The notes: a model not told the origin generated them from the letters alone. A DNA stretch of 54,992 bases from Psychrobacter sp. UBA3962 (GCF_002385225.1 NZ_DGDC01000029.1:1-54992), one strand, 5' to 3'; positions 35,580 to 45,721 are shown, counted from the stretch's first letter. Numbers and translations: made by a program.

Positions 35580-36836
35580 ATGTCCAATTCTACTTCCTCC
35601 GCCGATTCTCAGACACCAGCTTCTGTCACCAAAACCCCACGGGCAGTATTTTGGCTGGTGCTGATTGCCATTTTATTGATGGCCAGTAACATGCGCTCCC
35701 CCATTGTCGCTCTAGGCTCAATTGCACCGGTGGTTCAAGAGGCATTAGATTTGACTGCCGCCCACATTGGCTGGCTTGGGGCCATTCCGATGCTGATGTT
35801 TGCCTTAGGGGCACTGGTCTCCCCCGCTATCGGCAAGCGCTTTGGACTTGAGAACACGCTTATTGCAGTCGTCATAGTATTGACCGCTGGTATTATTATG
35901 CGCTCTACTTGGATTAGCTGGCATGGCTTCCTTATTGGCACTATTTTATTATCATTGGCCATTGGTTTCGCCAATACCCTGGTGGCACCGATTATTAAAC
36001 AACATACCCCAGGCAATATTGCCTTGGTCACCAGTATGTTTAGTTTGACCATGTCGGTGATGGCAGGATTGGTCTCAGGGCTGGTTTATCCTTTATCCGA
36101 ACGTGTGGGTTGGCAGTGGGCCCTGGGCGGGTGGGCCTCCCTAGGTATCGCCGCTCTTGTGGCGTGGATTATCTTAAGGCTAAAGCTAGGCTCTTCAAAT
36201 AAAATGCCAGTAGCGACATTAACCGAGGATGAAGCAGCGCAAGAAGCCGCTTCAATCTGGAAGTCCCCTTTGGCTTGGCAGTTGGCGGTATTTATGGGAT
36301 TACAGTCGTTACTGTTTTATACCATCGCCGCCTTTTTGCCCTCCATTTGGATCAGTAAAGGACTGTCTGAAGTAGCCGCCGGTAGTATGGCTTCCGTTTT
36401 CCAATTTATGGCCCCCATTGCCATTATTGGTATGACTTGGCTCATTAGTAAAAGAGGGGTCAAACTACAGACCGTGGCCATCGGCGCAACGGTATTAAAT
36501 GTCATCGGGCTTCTCGGAGTATCTTACCTGCCATCGCTTATGCCTATGATGTGGACCGCCATTATGGGACTCGGCTGTGCGGCGATTTTTACCCTATGTA
36601 TCATGCTATTCTCATTACGCACTTATACCCCAAACCAAGCCAGTAAACTGTCTGGTATGGCGCAAACCATCGCTTATTTGGTCGCGTTTGCCGGACCCTT
36701 TGGGGCAGGCTGGCTTTATGAGCTATCAGGGAACTGGGACGGACCGTTATTATTTATATTGATATTGACCATCATTAACGTAATTATTGCCTGGCTCGCC
36801 AGTCGCCCTATAATGATTGACGGTAAGCCTGCTTAG
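35580..36836 (+). CDS. MFS transporter, CynX/NimT type
   Basis: A twelve-helix inner-membrane carrier of about 418 residues from the ATG at 35580; an ATG at 35562 would add six residues and neither has a strong ribosome site. The segment MASNMRSPIVALGSIAPVV near the start and LGAIPMLMFALGALVSPAIGKRFG after it match the cyanate/2-nitroimidazole transporter branch. A charged loop at about 205-220 separates the two six-helix halves. It stands between nqrM and avtA with no clear link to either. The substrate cannot be read. Confidence 0.8.
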   Translation: MSNSTSSADSQTPASVTKTPRAVFWLVLIAILLMASNMRSPIVALGSIAPVVQEALDLTAAHIGWLGAIPMLMFALGALVSPAIGKRFGLENTLIAVVIVLTAGIIMRSTWISWHGFLIGTILLSLAIGFANTLVAPIIKQHTPGNIALVTSMFSLTMSVMAGLVSGLVYPLSERVGWQWALGGWASLGIAALVAWIILRLKLGSSNKMPVATLTEDEAAQEAASIWKSPLAWQLAVFMGLQSLLFYTIAAFLPSIWISKGLSEVAAGSMASVFQFMAPIAIIGMTWLISKRGVKLQTVAIGATVLNVIGLLGVSYLPSLMPMMWTAIMGLGCAAIFTLCIMLFSLRTYTPNQASKLSGMAQTIAYLVAFAGPFGAGWLYELSGNWDGPLLFILILTIINVIIAWLASRPIMIDGKPA

Positions 36837-36934
36837 GAACTACTCTTAATCTATCTTTAAAAGCTCTTTATTAAAGCTACTTTTTTGATTTAACTTTTCT
36901 GATTTTTGTTAAAAATTACCAAAAGGGTATTTCT

Positions 36935-38242
36935 ATGAAATTTTCAAAATATGGTCAACAATTCACCAAAACCAGTGCCATCTCACAGTTGATGGATGAT
37001 TTGGGCGATGCCTTAAAAAGCCCAACGCCAGTTAATATGTTAGGCGGTGGCAACCCAGCTCGCATTGATAAAGTGAATGAGGCTTATTTTGAAGTTTATA
37101 AATCATTAGAACAAGGTGGAATTGACGGCGGCGCCATTGAATCGGTGGGCAACTACTCAAACCCTCAAGGCGACGCTAAGTTTATCGATGCGTTGGTGGC
37201 TTTTTTTAACCGTCATTACGACTGGAATTTAAGCACAGAAAATATCGTGTTAACCAATGGCTCGCAAAACGCTTTTTTCTATCTGTTTAACCTGTTCGGG
37301 GGACAGTTCGAAGAGCAAGATGGCGAGATTAGCACCAAATCAATTTTGCTGCCGTTAGCACCCGAGTATATTGGTTATAGCGACGTCCACATTGATGGCA
37401 AACATTTTATTGCCATTAAACCTGAAATTGAAGAGGTTGAACACGAAGGCGAATCAGGCTTCTTTAAATACAAAGTAGACTTTGAGGCTTTAGAAAACTT
37501 GCCGGCCCTAAAAAAGGGTGAGATTGGCGCCATCTGCTGTTCACGCCCTACCAACCCTACTGGCAACGTTTTAACTGATGAAGAAATGGCACACTTATCT
37601 GCTATTGCCAAACAGTATGACGTTCCATTAATTATCGATAACGCTTATGGCGAGCCGTTCCCAAACATTATTTATCCCGATGTTAATTTAAACTGGGACG
37701 GAAATACGGTGCTGTGCTTTAGCCTATCAAAAATAGGTCTTCCAGGTGCCCGTACGGGTATCATCATCGCCGCACCAGAGGTGGTGAAAACAGTAAGTGC
37801 CATGAATGCGGTGGTCAACCTTGCCCCCACTCGTTTTGGTGCTGCCATTGCCGGCCCTCTGCTTGAAGACGACCGCTTAAAAGAGCTGTGTGACGATACC
37901 ATTCAGCCTTTTTATGCCAAAAAAGCAAAAAAAGCCATTGCTCATATCAAAGAAGAAATGGGGGATTATCCGGTCTTGGTTCATAAGCCAGAAGGGGCAA
38001 TTTTCCTATGGGTATGGTTCAAAGACTTACCGATTAGCACCACCGAGCTATATGACCGCTTAAAACAGAAGGCAACTTTAATTGTGCCTAGTGAGCACTT
38101 CTATCCGGGCCTAGACACGACGGACTATCCTCATGCCCATCAATGTATCCGCATGAGTATTGCCGCCAGCGATGAGACCTTGGAGGCCGGCATTAAAGTA
38201 ATTGGTGAAGTGGTGCGTGAGCTTTATGACAATCAAGCTTAA
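36935..38242 (+). CDS. avtA: Valine--pyruvate transaminase
   Basis: A PLP-dependent aminotransferase that moves the amino group between valine and pyruvate, giving alanine, in the cytoplasm. The 435-residue protein begins MKFSKYGQQFTKTSAISQLMDD, which is typical of AvtA, and shows NMLGGGNPARI, SRPTNPTGNV, the Asp in IIDNAYGEP, the PLP Lys266 in SLSKIGLPGARTG, and the Arg that binds the substrate carboxylate in CIRMS. An AAAGGG ribosome site precedes the ATG. The call is good because of the full-length family start; other class I aminotransferases are less likely. Confidence 0.92.
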   Translation: MKFSKYGQQFTKTSAISQLMDDLGDALKSPTPVNMLGGGNPARIDKVNEAYFEVYKSLEQGGIDGGAIESVGNYSNPQGDAKFIDALVAFFNRHYDWNLSTENIVLTNGSQNAFFYLFNLFGGQFEEQDGEISTKSILLPLAPEYIGYSDVHIDGKHFIAIKPEIEEVEHEGESGFFKYKVDFEALENLPALKKGEIGAICCSRPTNPTGNVLTDEEMAHLSAIAKQYDVPLIIDNAYGEPFPNIIYPDVNLNWDGNTVLCFSLSKIGLPGARTGIIIAAPEVVKTVSAMNAVVNLAPTRFGAAIAGPLLEDDRLKELCDDTIQPFYAKKAKKAIAHIKEEMGDYPVLVHKPEGAIFLWVWFKDLPISTTELYDRLKQKATLIVPSEHFYPGLDTTDYPHAHQCIRMSIAASDETLEAGIKVIGEVVRELYDNQA

Positions 38243-38398
38243 ATGAGGCGTGGGCTTGGGCCACTTAGGCCGAATAGCCCTTACTGATAATGCTTGTTAT
38301 TAATAACACTTATTTAACCAATCTGGGACAGTAAACAACCGATAAGCTTGCTACTATAGAGGTATAAGTTAAATCAATTTATACAGCAAGGTTTTTCT

Positions 38399-39199
38399 AT
38401 GTCCCCTCCTCTCTCAAAGTCTATACTGAAACCCTTGGCACTAAGTTTGTTCACAGGCCTAGTGCTCATGGGGTGCCAACCTAACTCAGAAAAAGTCGAC
38501 AGCACTGACCAAAAAACTGACCCAGTAGCGGCCTCAGAGACCCCAGCTCAGCCAACTACGGCTGCTCAAACTGATTCAGTCGCAGGTTCTGCAGCACAGC
38601 GCATTGAACAGCCTATTACTATTCTAGCGCTCGGCGACTCCCTCACCGAAGGCTTGGGCGTAGCCGAAAATGAAGCTTATCCCGCTCAATTACAGACCGC
38701 GTTACAGCAAGCTGGCTATGTTAATGCCAAAGTCATCAATTCAGGATTAAGCGGCGAGACCAGTACTGGACTTGTTAACCGCCTAGATTGGGTATTAAAG
38801 ACCAAGCCTAACATCACTATTTTGACCACGGGCGCCAACGACGCCATGCGTGGCATTGAAGTGGCGACAGTAGAGAATAACTTACGTACAGCGATAGAAC
38901 GTCTTCAAAGCGAAGGCAGTGTGGTGGTACTGGGTGGCATGCAGATTTATGATAATTTAGGCGACGATTATGTGAAAGCCTTCTCTGCTATCTACCCAAA
39001 ATTGGCTGAAGAGTATGATATTGCCTTTATCCCTTTCTTTTTGGAAGGCGTAGGCGGGGTGGCTGAGCTCAATCAATCCGATGTTATCCATCCGACCGCT
39101 GAAGGCTATACCAAGATAGTTAATAACAATATTTTGCCGGTATTAACCCCTGTTATTGAAAAGGTTACTGAAACCGAAGCAAAGGCAGATAGTAAATAA
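38399..39199 (+). CDS. TesA-like GDSL esterase, lipoprotein form
   Basis: An SGNH-fold hydrolase resembling TesA / lysophospholipase L1. The 266-residue protein has the four conserved blocks: Gly-Asp-Ser-Leu with nucleophile Ser81 in LGDSLTEGLG, a Gly block with SGLSGETSTG, Asn in TTGANDAMRG, and Asp and His in SDVIHPTAEGY. Unlike ordinary TesA, which has a normal cleaved signal, the N-terminus ends LVLMGC (Cys26), a lipobox, followed by a Thr/Ala/Gln-rich linker of about 45 residues, so it should be an anchored lipoprotein. An HdeD-type gene and a YbbA/YbbP pair lie downstream, as tesA lies by ybbA-ybbP in E. coli. Confidence 0.85.
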   Translation: MSPPLSKSILKPLALSLFTGLVLMGCQPNSEKVDSTDQKTDPVAASETPAQPTTAAQTDSVAGSAAQRIEQPITILALGDSLTEGLGVAENEAYPAQLQTALQQAGYVNAKVINSGLSGETSTGLVNRLDWVLKTKPNITILTTGANDAMRGIEVATVENNLRTAIERLQSEGSVVVLGGMQIYDNLGDDYVKAFSAIYPKLAEEYDIAFIPFFLEGVGGVAELNQSDVIHPTAEGYTKIVNNNILPVLTPVIEKVTETEAKADSK

Positions 39200-39281
39200 C
39201 CTTGAATAACTTTTAATAAAAGTCACTACAATAATCTAGATTCTAAATGAGCCTTTCGATAATAAATATAAGAGAATAATT

Positions 39282-39962
39282 ATGAGAAAAAGTATATTTA
39301 AAACCTTTACCGAAACCATTAAACATTGGTACATCCCAGCCATTGTGGGCTCGATATTCATTGCTGTGGGTATTTATACCTTCGCGGCTCCTGCTACCTC
39401 TTATGTGGCCCTCTCTATCTTATTTAGCTTATCGTTTTTATTTGCCGGTATTTCAGAAATCAGCTTCTCATTGGCCAATAAAAATGAAATGGATAACTGG
39501 GGCTGGATGCTTGCCTTTGGTACTTTAACTACGGTAGTCGGCGGCTTATTACTGGCCAATCCAGAAGTTTCAATGCTAACCTTAAGCTTCTATGTGGGCT
39601 TCCTAATTATATTCCGGGCCATTAGTGCCATTAGCTTCTCTTTAGACTTAAAAGACTATGGGATTAGTGACTGGGCCAGGTTAATGGCCTTAGGGGTTAT
39701 TGGCTTAATCTTCGGTGTGCTTATGGTATGGAGACCTACCTTTGCGGGTATGACCATCATTATTTGGACCGGCTTGGCCTTTATTACTACCGGTATCTTT
39801 AGCCTATATCTGTCGTTCAAGTTGAAAAAACTTAATGAGCTACCCCAAAAAATGCCAGAGGAACTAAAAATTAGATTTAGAGAGTTACAGCAGGAAATTG
39901 ATGAGGTTAATAAAACCCCTTATCGCCAAGGTAAAACTTATGACCACGACCCTAAACCTTAG
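39282..39962 (+). CDS. HdeD-family membrane protein
   Basis: A 226-residue protein with six hydrophobic helices in three repeated pairs, typical of the HdeD / DUF308 family, implicated in acid resistance at high density in E. coli, though the biochemical function is unknown. Repeated GAFGV-like Gly/Phe-rich turns follow each pair. The C-terminal 35 residues are charged (rich in Glu, Lys and Pro). It lies between the TesA-like gene and the ABC pair on the same strand. Confidence 0.8.
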   Translation: MRKSIFKTFTETIKHWYIPAIVGSIFIAVGIYTFAAPATSYVALSILFSLSFLFAGISEISFSLANKNEMDNWGWMLAFGTLTTVVGGLLLANPEVSMLTLSFYVGFLIIFRAISAISFSLDLKDYGISDWARLMALGVIGLIFGVLMVWRPTFAGMTIIIWTGLAFITTGIFSLYLSFKLKKLNELPQKMPEELKIRFRELQQEIDEVNKTPYRQGKTYDHDPKP

Positions 39963-40045
39963 CCTTAAGTTACCGTCATAATCGATCGTAGCCCTGTATA
40001 AAACCCAGTTAACCAACCCTTTATAAGCCAGACGAGACCCTACTT

Positions 40046-40732
40046 ATGTCCTCTACCCCTTCCAATTCATTGCCTTTATTACATGCCAAAAATCTTAGCA
40101 AAAGCGTAATGATTGGCGATACCAAAACTGACATTATCAAGGATGTCGATGTGTCCATTGGGGCTGGTGAATTTGCAGTGATTATGGGTAAGTCAGGCTC
40201 AGGTAAGTCGACCTTACTTGGGCTGCTCGCAGGGCTTGATTATCCCGATAGTGGTGAAGTATGGCTTGATGGTCAGAACTTAACCAAACTGTCTGAAGAT
40301 GAGTTGGCTCAAAAGCGGCAGCAGGATATGGGCTTTGTGTTTCAATCGTTTCATCTGTTGCCAACGTTGACTGTGGCTGAGAACATCGCTTTCCCGTTGG
40401 ATATTGCTCGCCAGCCTGATCCAGATAGAGTTGAACAACTGTTGGTGGCTGTTGGCTTGACCCATCGCCGTGATAGCTTACCGCATCAACTCTCTGGGGG
40501 TGAACAACAGCGTACTGCACTGGCTCGGGCCTTGGTGGCTCGTCCCAAAATAATCTTCGCTGATGAACCCACTGGTAATTTGGATGAGCAAAATGCGCAG
40601 CAAGTCATGAACTTATTGCTTGAGTTACAGCAGCAGTCTGGCACGGCTTTGGTTGTGGTTACTCACGACCCTGCGTTAACGGAACATGCCGATCAAGTTA
40701 TTATCATTCATGATGGTACGATCACGAACTAA
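40046..40732 (+). CDS. ABC transporter ATPase, YbbA/LolD type
   Basis: A 228-residue cytoplasmic ATPase that drives a MacB-fold permease. It shows Walker A GKSGSGKST, Q-loop VFQSFHLLPTLTV, signature LSGGEQQR, Walker B IIFADEPTGNLD, and the switch His in VTHDP, all intact. The match in style is to YbbA and LolD. The likely partner is the permease at 41925-44576, which is separated by one SDR gene. The TesA-like gene upstream also fits the YbbA neighbourhood. Without the partner, LolD would be the alternative, but the permease is not of LolC/E size. Confidence 0.9.
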   Translation: MSSTPSNSLPLLHAKNLSKSVMIGDTKTDIIKDVDVSIGAGEFAVIMGKSGSGKSTLLGLLAGLDYPDSGEVWLDGQNLTKLSEDELAQKRQQDMGFVFQSFHLLPTLTVAENIAFPLDIARQPDPDRVEQLLVAVGLTHRRDSLPHQLSGGEQQRTALARALVARPKIIFADEPTGNLDEQNAQQVMNLLLELQQQSGTALVVVTHDPALTEHADQVIIIHDGTITN

Positions 40733-40814
40733 GCAGGCCGTTCTTAACCTTGCAGTTATAAAAGCAAGAATACAATCTTATGAAGAGGCTTAGCAACCCT
40801 ACCAATGGAGCCCC

Positions 40815-41630
40815 ATGAAACCTAATAAAAAAGTCTTACTCATCGGTGGCACCAGTGGTATAGGTAAAGCGTTGCTAGAACGAATGCTTGAGGATAATAA
40901 GGTTGAGCAAATATTTGCCACTTATCATCGTCGTCAACCCATCACCAACTACCCTGACATCAAAGACCCTAATACTAAATCTACCGATACTAAAAATACT
41001 GATACTAGAGATAAAGTTGTCTGGTTGGCGATGGATGTGACTTCTGAGCCGAGTATAGAACAAGCCATCGAGCAAATTAGCGAACACGTTGATCATATCG
41101 ACTGGGTCATCAATGCGGTTGGACTGCTACACAACATAAGTCATCAACCCGAAAAAGCAGTCAGGCAACTTGATCCAGAGTTCTTTATCGACAATATGAA
41201 AGTCAACGCCCTACCCAGCTTATTGATTGCGAAACACATAAAGCCGTTATTACAAGCAAGGTTAAAAGCAGGCGACCCGAGCGAAACAGACCCTGCTATT
41301 TATGCCACTATTTCAGCACGAGTCGGTAGCATCAGTGACAATAAGCTAGGGGGATGGTACAGCTACCGCATGAGTAAAGCAGCGTTAAATATGGGGATGA
41401 AAACACTTTCTATCGAATGGCAACGGTCGCTAAAAAATGTCTGCGTGGCTGTAATGCAGCCGGGTACAGTAGATACCCCTTTATCCAAACCTTTCCAGAC
41501 CAATGTGCCTGATGAAAAGCTTTTTCAGCCTCAACAATGTGCCGATAATTTACTGACAGTATTAAGCCAATTAACGGTAGAGGATACCGGCTGCTTTGTT
41601 GATTGGGCAGGCAAGCCAATAGCTTGGTAG
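40815..41630 (+). CDS. Short-chain dehydrogenase, CsgA/C-factor-like
   Basis: A 271-residue SDR with the cofactor motif IGGTSGIGKALL at the N-terminus, NAVGLLH in place of NNAG, a catalytic Ser in ATISARVGS, and the pair Tyr-Lys in YSYRMSK. Residues around 48-65 are a Thr/Asp/Asn/Lys-rich repeat (NTK, STD, TKN, TDT) that looks like a simple-sequence insert between a strand and helix. It lies between the ATPase and permease of one ABC pair. The function is unknown. Confidence 0.85.
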   Translation: MKPNKKVLLIGGTSGIGKALLERMLEDNKVEQIFATYHRRQPITNYPDIKDPNTKSTDTKNTDTRDKVVWLAMDVTSEPSIEQAIEQISEHVDHIDWVINAVGLLHNISHQPEKAVRQLDPEFFIDNMKVNALPSLLIAKHIKPLLQARLKAGDPSETDPAIYATISARVGSISDNKLGGWYSYRMSKAALNMGMKTLSIEWQRSLKNVCVAVMQPGTVDTPLSKPFQTNVPDEKLFQPQQCADNLLTVLSQLTVEDTGCFVDWAGKPIAW

Positions 41631-41924
41631 CCGATTTTGATAGTGCTTTTATGAAATAGCACATCGCTCTATCTTTTTATTTACTGGCCTTTAAACCTAG
41701 TAGATGAGTCAAAAATAAAAAACTTGTTGAATGTACCTTATTCTCAAACAAAACTTTAGAATTTAACTCAACAAATGGACACATTTAATTAACCTTAACT
41801 ATTTATTAGCTAAAATAAAGCCACTGACATAAACTGTGAAACGGTATACCATCATTCTCCTCCCTTCTAGACGCCCCCTGATATCTCTAGACCTTATCAA
41901 TAAAAGACAAGTCGTTGTACCACT

Positions 41925-44576
41925 ATGACCACAAATACCTCTCCTACTCGTCCAACCTCTTATTCAAATTTAGGTAGTAAATCCTTACAGCGTAGTTGGT
42001 GGCGCCACTGGATATATCCGTTGCTGTTCTTATTGGCGATGGTGTTGTCGTTATCGACTTACTTAACACTCGACTCTATTCAACAGTCGGTACGCGATTA
42101 TGTCTCTGATAATCAGCGCGCGTTGGTGGGTGGTGACTTAATATTGAGCAGCAAAGAGGCATGGACACCTGAGCTATTACAGATATTAAAACCTTTAGAG
42201 TCAGAGACAGACGAGGCGAAACAGACACAACCAGAAGGTGTGGTTTACGACTATCAGTTTAATGCGATGGTATCCAGCGTGGCAGCGGATAGAGGGTCTA
42301 ATAAAACAATCAATAAACAGCCAAAGTCAAACGACGCTACCCTACTGGCCCGAATCAAAGCAGTTTCAAAGCAGTATCCTTTATATGGTGAGGTTGAGCT
42401 GGCCTCGGGGCAACCGCTGTGGCAAAAATTGAAGCCACAGCAAGTGGTGGTCGAGGCTCAAGTACTGACTGGGCTGAATTTAAAAATTGGTGATAAGGTC
42501 AAAATCGGTGATGCGGTCTTTACCATTGCCGATGAACTGATCGCTGAGCCGGACCGCCCTTTGACTGCGTTTGGCTTCGGCGCCCGAGTGCTGATGTCTG
42601 ATACTGACTTGGCCGCTACCAACTTGATGGGACAGCGCAGCCGGGTTGATTACCGCATTGAGCTGGCGGGTAGCCCTGAGCTAATGGCCAAGCAGCGAGC
42701 TGAACTACAGAAAATCACTGCCTCGCAGCCAGAGATTGAACTCACAGACGCTGACGAGACAGATACTTCAGTGACTCAAGTATCTGATAATGTGCTGATG
42801 TTTCTTAAGTTATTGGTAATAGCGGTGCTGTTTTTATCGGCAGTAGCGCTGTTGAGTGTGGTCAAGGCCTTTGTTAGCTTACAACAAAACCCCAATGCCA
42901 TACGTCGTGCGCTAGGTGAGTCAGTTAGTTCTATCAAGCGCAGTTATTACCAGTTATTTATTGCCATGGCGATATTGGCCTGTTTGGCTTCAGGCGTACT
43001 CAGTTTAGGTATGTTAAAGGTAGGTGCTCAGTATCTTACTGCCATTTTACCGCCACATATTACCCTGTCTATTCAGTGGTTAAGCTTTCTTAAAATCAGT
43101 GTGGTGGCTTTGGTCATTACCTTGTTGGTAGTACAGCATAGCCTCTATGCAGTGACCCATACCAAGCCTTCGGCAGTCTTAAAGCAAGCCACAGACAATC
43201 ATCGCCAACATCCGCCTCTTTATTGGTACGGCTTGGTGCTGCTGGCAAGCTTTGGTTTGATGGCTTACGAATTTAGCTCTTTATTGACCGGGCTAAAAGT
43301 ACTGGGCGCTATGCTGTTATTGGCTGCTGGCTTTTGGCTAATCGGTCGAGGTTGGTTATGGCTATTGGCCAAACTTGCCAGCAAAGGACTTTTTGGTAGA
43401 AAGACCGGTTGGATGGCCCGTACCGCCGTGCATAACCTGTCTCGCAAAGGCAATCAATCGGGACTGTTTTTTGTCACCCTAGCCTTATCAGTGGCGGTAT
43501 TGACCATGATTACTTTGCTCAATCATAGCCTCAACACGCAGTTTGTGCAGGCTTATCCTAAAGATGCGCCTAATTTATTTTTATTAGACATTCAAAGCGA
43601 CCAACATAAGGGGCTAGAGGCTGTGGTTAAACAGCCTATTACTTACTTCCCCGTGGTACGTGCCCGTGTTACTGAGGCCAATGGCGTCCCTGCTAGCGAG
43701 ATTGAACCTGTTGGCGGCACTCAAGATGATCCGACTCGGGTATTTAATTTAAGCTATGCAGACAAGGTAATGGATACCGAGTTTGTTAAAGAATCAGTCA
43801 CTAAGGATCAATTATACGGTCCAATCGATGACTCAAAATCGAATGAACCCTCAGAATCAGTCGTGCCGTTATCGATATTAGATATCGCTGCTGAGTTACT
43901 TAATGTGGGTATGGGCGACCAAGTGCGCTTTAATATTCAAGGTATTGAAATCGTCGGTCAGATTACCAGTATTCGCGAGCGTTATGAGAGTGGCCCTAGT
44001 CCTTTCTTTTATTTCTTATTTGAGCCAGAGGTATTGAAAGACGCGCCGCAAATTCAGTTTGCGACTACCAAAGTCGCTGCCGATAGCATTCCACAATTAC
44101 AGACTGACCTTGCCCGTCAATTCCCTGCCATTACTACCATTGACGGTGGCGCTATTGCCAAGCAAGTTCAGGGCTTTGTGAGTCAGATGAGTCGATTGGT
44201 GCAGGTGTTTACCCTACTCGCCATTATTACCGGCATTATGGTGCTGATTACGTCCCTATTATCGACGTCGCAAGATCGCTTACGTGACAGTGCCTCATTC
44301 CGTTTACTGGGCATGCAAACCAGCGATTTATATAAGATTAATATGCTTGAGATTGGCTTATTGGGGATTAGTGCAGGCGTGTTCGCCGTGGTATTGGCTA
44401 GTGGTGCTGCTTATTTGGTCATTGTGCACTGGTTTAACTTACGCTTTAGCATTCCTTGGGACAGCTTCGGTATTGGTGCTTTGATGTTGGTAGCTGTGTT
44501 ACTACTTATTGCAGTGAGTTATGTACGACTGGTTATTGGACGTGGAATTATGGCGAGGGTTCGAGGGATGGTTTAG
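41925..44576 (+). CDS. ABC transporter permease, YbbP/FtsX type
   Basis: An 883-residue inner-membrane protein of the MacB/FtsX superfamily, longer than E. coli YbbP (about 804). It has one N-terminal helix, a large periplasmic region (about 55-285), then four to five helices, a second periplasmic region (about 530-750), and a C-terminal FtsX block with VLITSLLSTSQDRLRDSASFRLLGMQT. It should work with the YbbA-like ATPase at 40046, perhaps exporting or extracting lipids or toxic molecules, but the substrate is unknown. No strong ribosome site is seen before the ATG. Confidence 0.85.
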   Translation: MTTNTSPTRPTSYSNLGSKSLQRSWWRHWIYPLLFLLAMVLSLSTYLTLDSIQQSVRDYVSDNQRALVGGDLILSSKEAWTPELLQILKPLESETDEAKQTQPEGVVYDYQFNAMVSSVAADRGSNKTINKQPKSNDATLLARIKAVSKQYPLYGEVELASGQPLWQKLKPQQVVVEAQVLTGLNLKIGDKVKIGDAVFTIADELIAEPDRPLTAFGFGARVLMSDTDLAATNLMGQRSRVDYRIELAGSPELMAKQRAELQKITASQPEIELTDADETDTSVTQVSDNVLMFLKLLVIAVLFLSAVALLSVVKAFVSLQQNPNAIRRALGESVSSIKRSYYQLFIAMAILACLASGVLSLGMLKVGAQYLTAILPPHITLSIQWLSFLKISVVALVITLLVVQHSLYAVTHTKPSAVLKQATDNHRQHPPLYWYGLVLLASFGLMAYEFSSLLTGLKVLGAMLLLAAGFWLIGRGWLWLLAKLASKGLFGRKTGWMARTAVHNLSRKGNQSGLFFVTLALSVAVLTMITLLNHSLNTQFVQAYPKDAPNLFLLDIQSDQHKGLEAVVKQPITYFPVVRARVTEANGVPASEIEPVGGTQDDPTRVFNLSYADKVMDTEFVKESVTKDQLYGPIDDSKSNEPSESVVPLSILDIAAELLNVGMGDQVRFNIQGIEIVGQITSIRERYESGPSPFFYFLFEPEVLKDAPQIQFATTKVAADSIPQLQTDLARQFPAITTIDGGAIAKQVQGFVSQMSRLVQVFTLLAIITGIMVLITSLLSTSQDRLRDSASFRLLGMQTSDLYKINMLEIGLLGISAGVFAVVLASGAAYLVIVHWFNLRFSIPWDSFGIGALMLVAVLLLIAVSYVRLVIGRGIMARVRGMV

Positions 44577-44859
44577 TTAGCGTACAAGTTATAAGACAGC
44601 TGTTATGAAAAGAAGGGGGTTAACAGACCATCTTGCTTAAAAATTTCATCACACTAATATACTGAAACGCTACTTAATCAGTTAGGTTTATCAACATTAT
44701 AGTCTGATTTATACTCTATAATTTTTCTAAAATATTGAAATATATCAATATTGTTTTTCGTCAAGATTGATTAAGACAATTAAAACACCAAGCCTTGACC
44801 ATATAAACTAGCAAATAAATAGACAAATAAATTAAAACTTATAAACGGACATTCTATCT

Positions 44860-45516
44860 ATGAAAACTATTTCTGAAGCCATGAACTGGCGCTATAGTAC
44901 TAAGGAATTTGATGCCAACAAGCGAATTTCTGACGAAGATTTTTCGCAGTTAAAAGACATTCTGCATCTGCAAGCCTCTAGCGTAAACATTCAACCTTGG
45001 TATTATATTATTGCTGATGATGACGCCGGTAAACGGCGCATGACTAAGGGTACGCAAGATATATTTGAGATGAACAAGAATAAACTTCTTGATTGCTCAC
45101 ATGTGGTGCTGTTTGCGACACGTGTGTATGCCGATGATGCGTATTTAGAAACGATTCTTGAGCAAGAAGATAAAGACGGTCGTTTTGCTAAGGAAGAGTA
45201 TAAAACGCAAATGCACCAAGGCCGTAAAATGTTTTTAGATATCCATCGCTATAATAAGCTCAATGAAGCACATTGGATGGGTAAGCAAGTGTATTTAAGT
45301 ATGGGAGCATTGTTGCTTGGTGCAGGACTGCTAGGTATTGATGCGGTGCCTATGGAAGGGGTAGATATTCAGGCGCTTGATGAAGAGTTCGGATTAAATG
45401 AGAAAGGCTATACCACGGTAGGATTGGTGGCGCTGGGTTATCGTAATGATAACGACATTAATGCCACCTTACCTAAGTCACGTTTGCCCAAGGATCTGGT
45501 TTTTAGCAAAGCGTAG
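44860..45516 (+). CDS. nfsB: Oxygen-insensitive NAD(P)H nitroreductase NfsB-like
   Basis: A 218-residue FMN flavoprotein that reduces nitroaromatics and quinones by two-electron steps in the cytoplasm. It begins with the FMN-binding segment MNWRYSTKEFDANKRIS, then ASSVNIQPWYY, and near the C-terminus GAGLLGIDAVPMEG and VGLVALGYR, in the NfsB order and length. A weak but plausible upstream region precedes it and a terminator follows. Dihydropteridine reductase is an older name for members of this branch. Confidence 0.88.
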   Translation: MKTISEAMNWRYSTKEFDANKRISDEDFSQLKDILHLQASSVNIQPWYYIIADDDAGKRRMTKGTQDIFEMNKNKLLDCSHVVLFATRVYADDAYLETILEQEDKDGRFAKEEYKTQMHQGRKMFLDIHRYNKLNEAHWMGKQVYLSMGALLLGAGLLGIDAVPMEGVDIQALDEEFGLNEKGYTTVGLVALGYRNDNDINATLPKSRLPKDLVFSKA

Positions 45517-45544
45517 ATAGTATTATCTTTAATAGTTTAATAAG

Positions 45545-45576
45545 AGGTACAGTTTTTATGGCTGTGCCTTTTTTAT
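45545..45576 (+). terminator. Rho-independent terminator of the nitroreductase gene
   Basis: Arms AGGTACAG and CTGTGCCT pair with one G-U around a nine-base loop and are followed by six T, about 30 bases past the stop. Confidence 0.75.
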
Positions 45577-45721
45577 TGAAGCTTTTTATTAAAGTTAGCC
45601 AAATCAAGAATGCATATTTATATCTTGATGAAACTCTCTAACCCTTCAAACTATTTATCGACCTGTTATTTATGAGCTTTTTATTTATAGATTTCTAAGA
45701 GATTATAGTTATTTTTTAGAC

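Noticed and set aside
38252..38280. Nested GGGCT...AGCCC and GGCC...GGCC hairpin after avtA
   Set aside because: It lacks a T tract, so a terminator call is not supported; it remains a possible structured element only.
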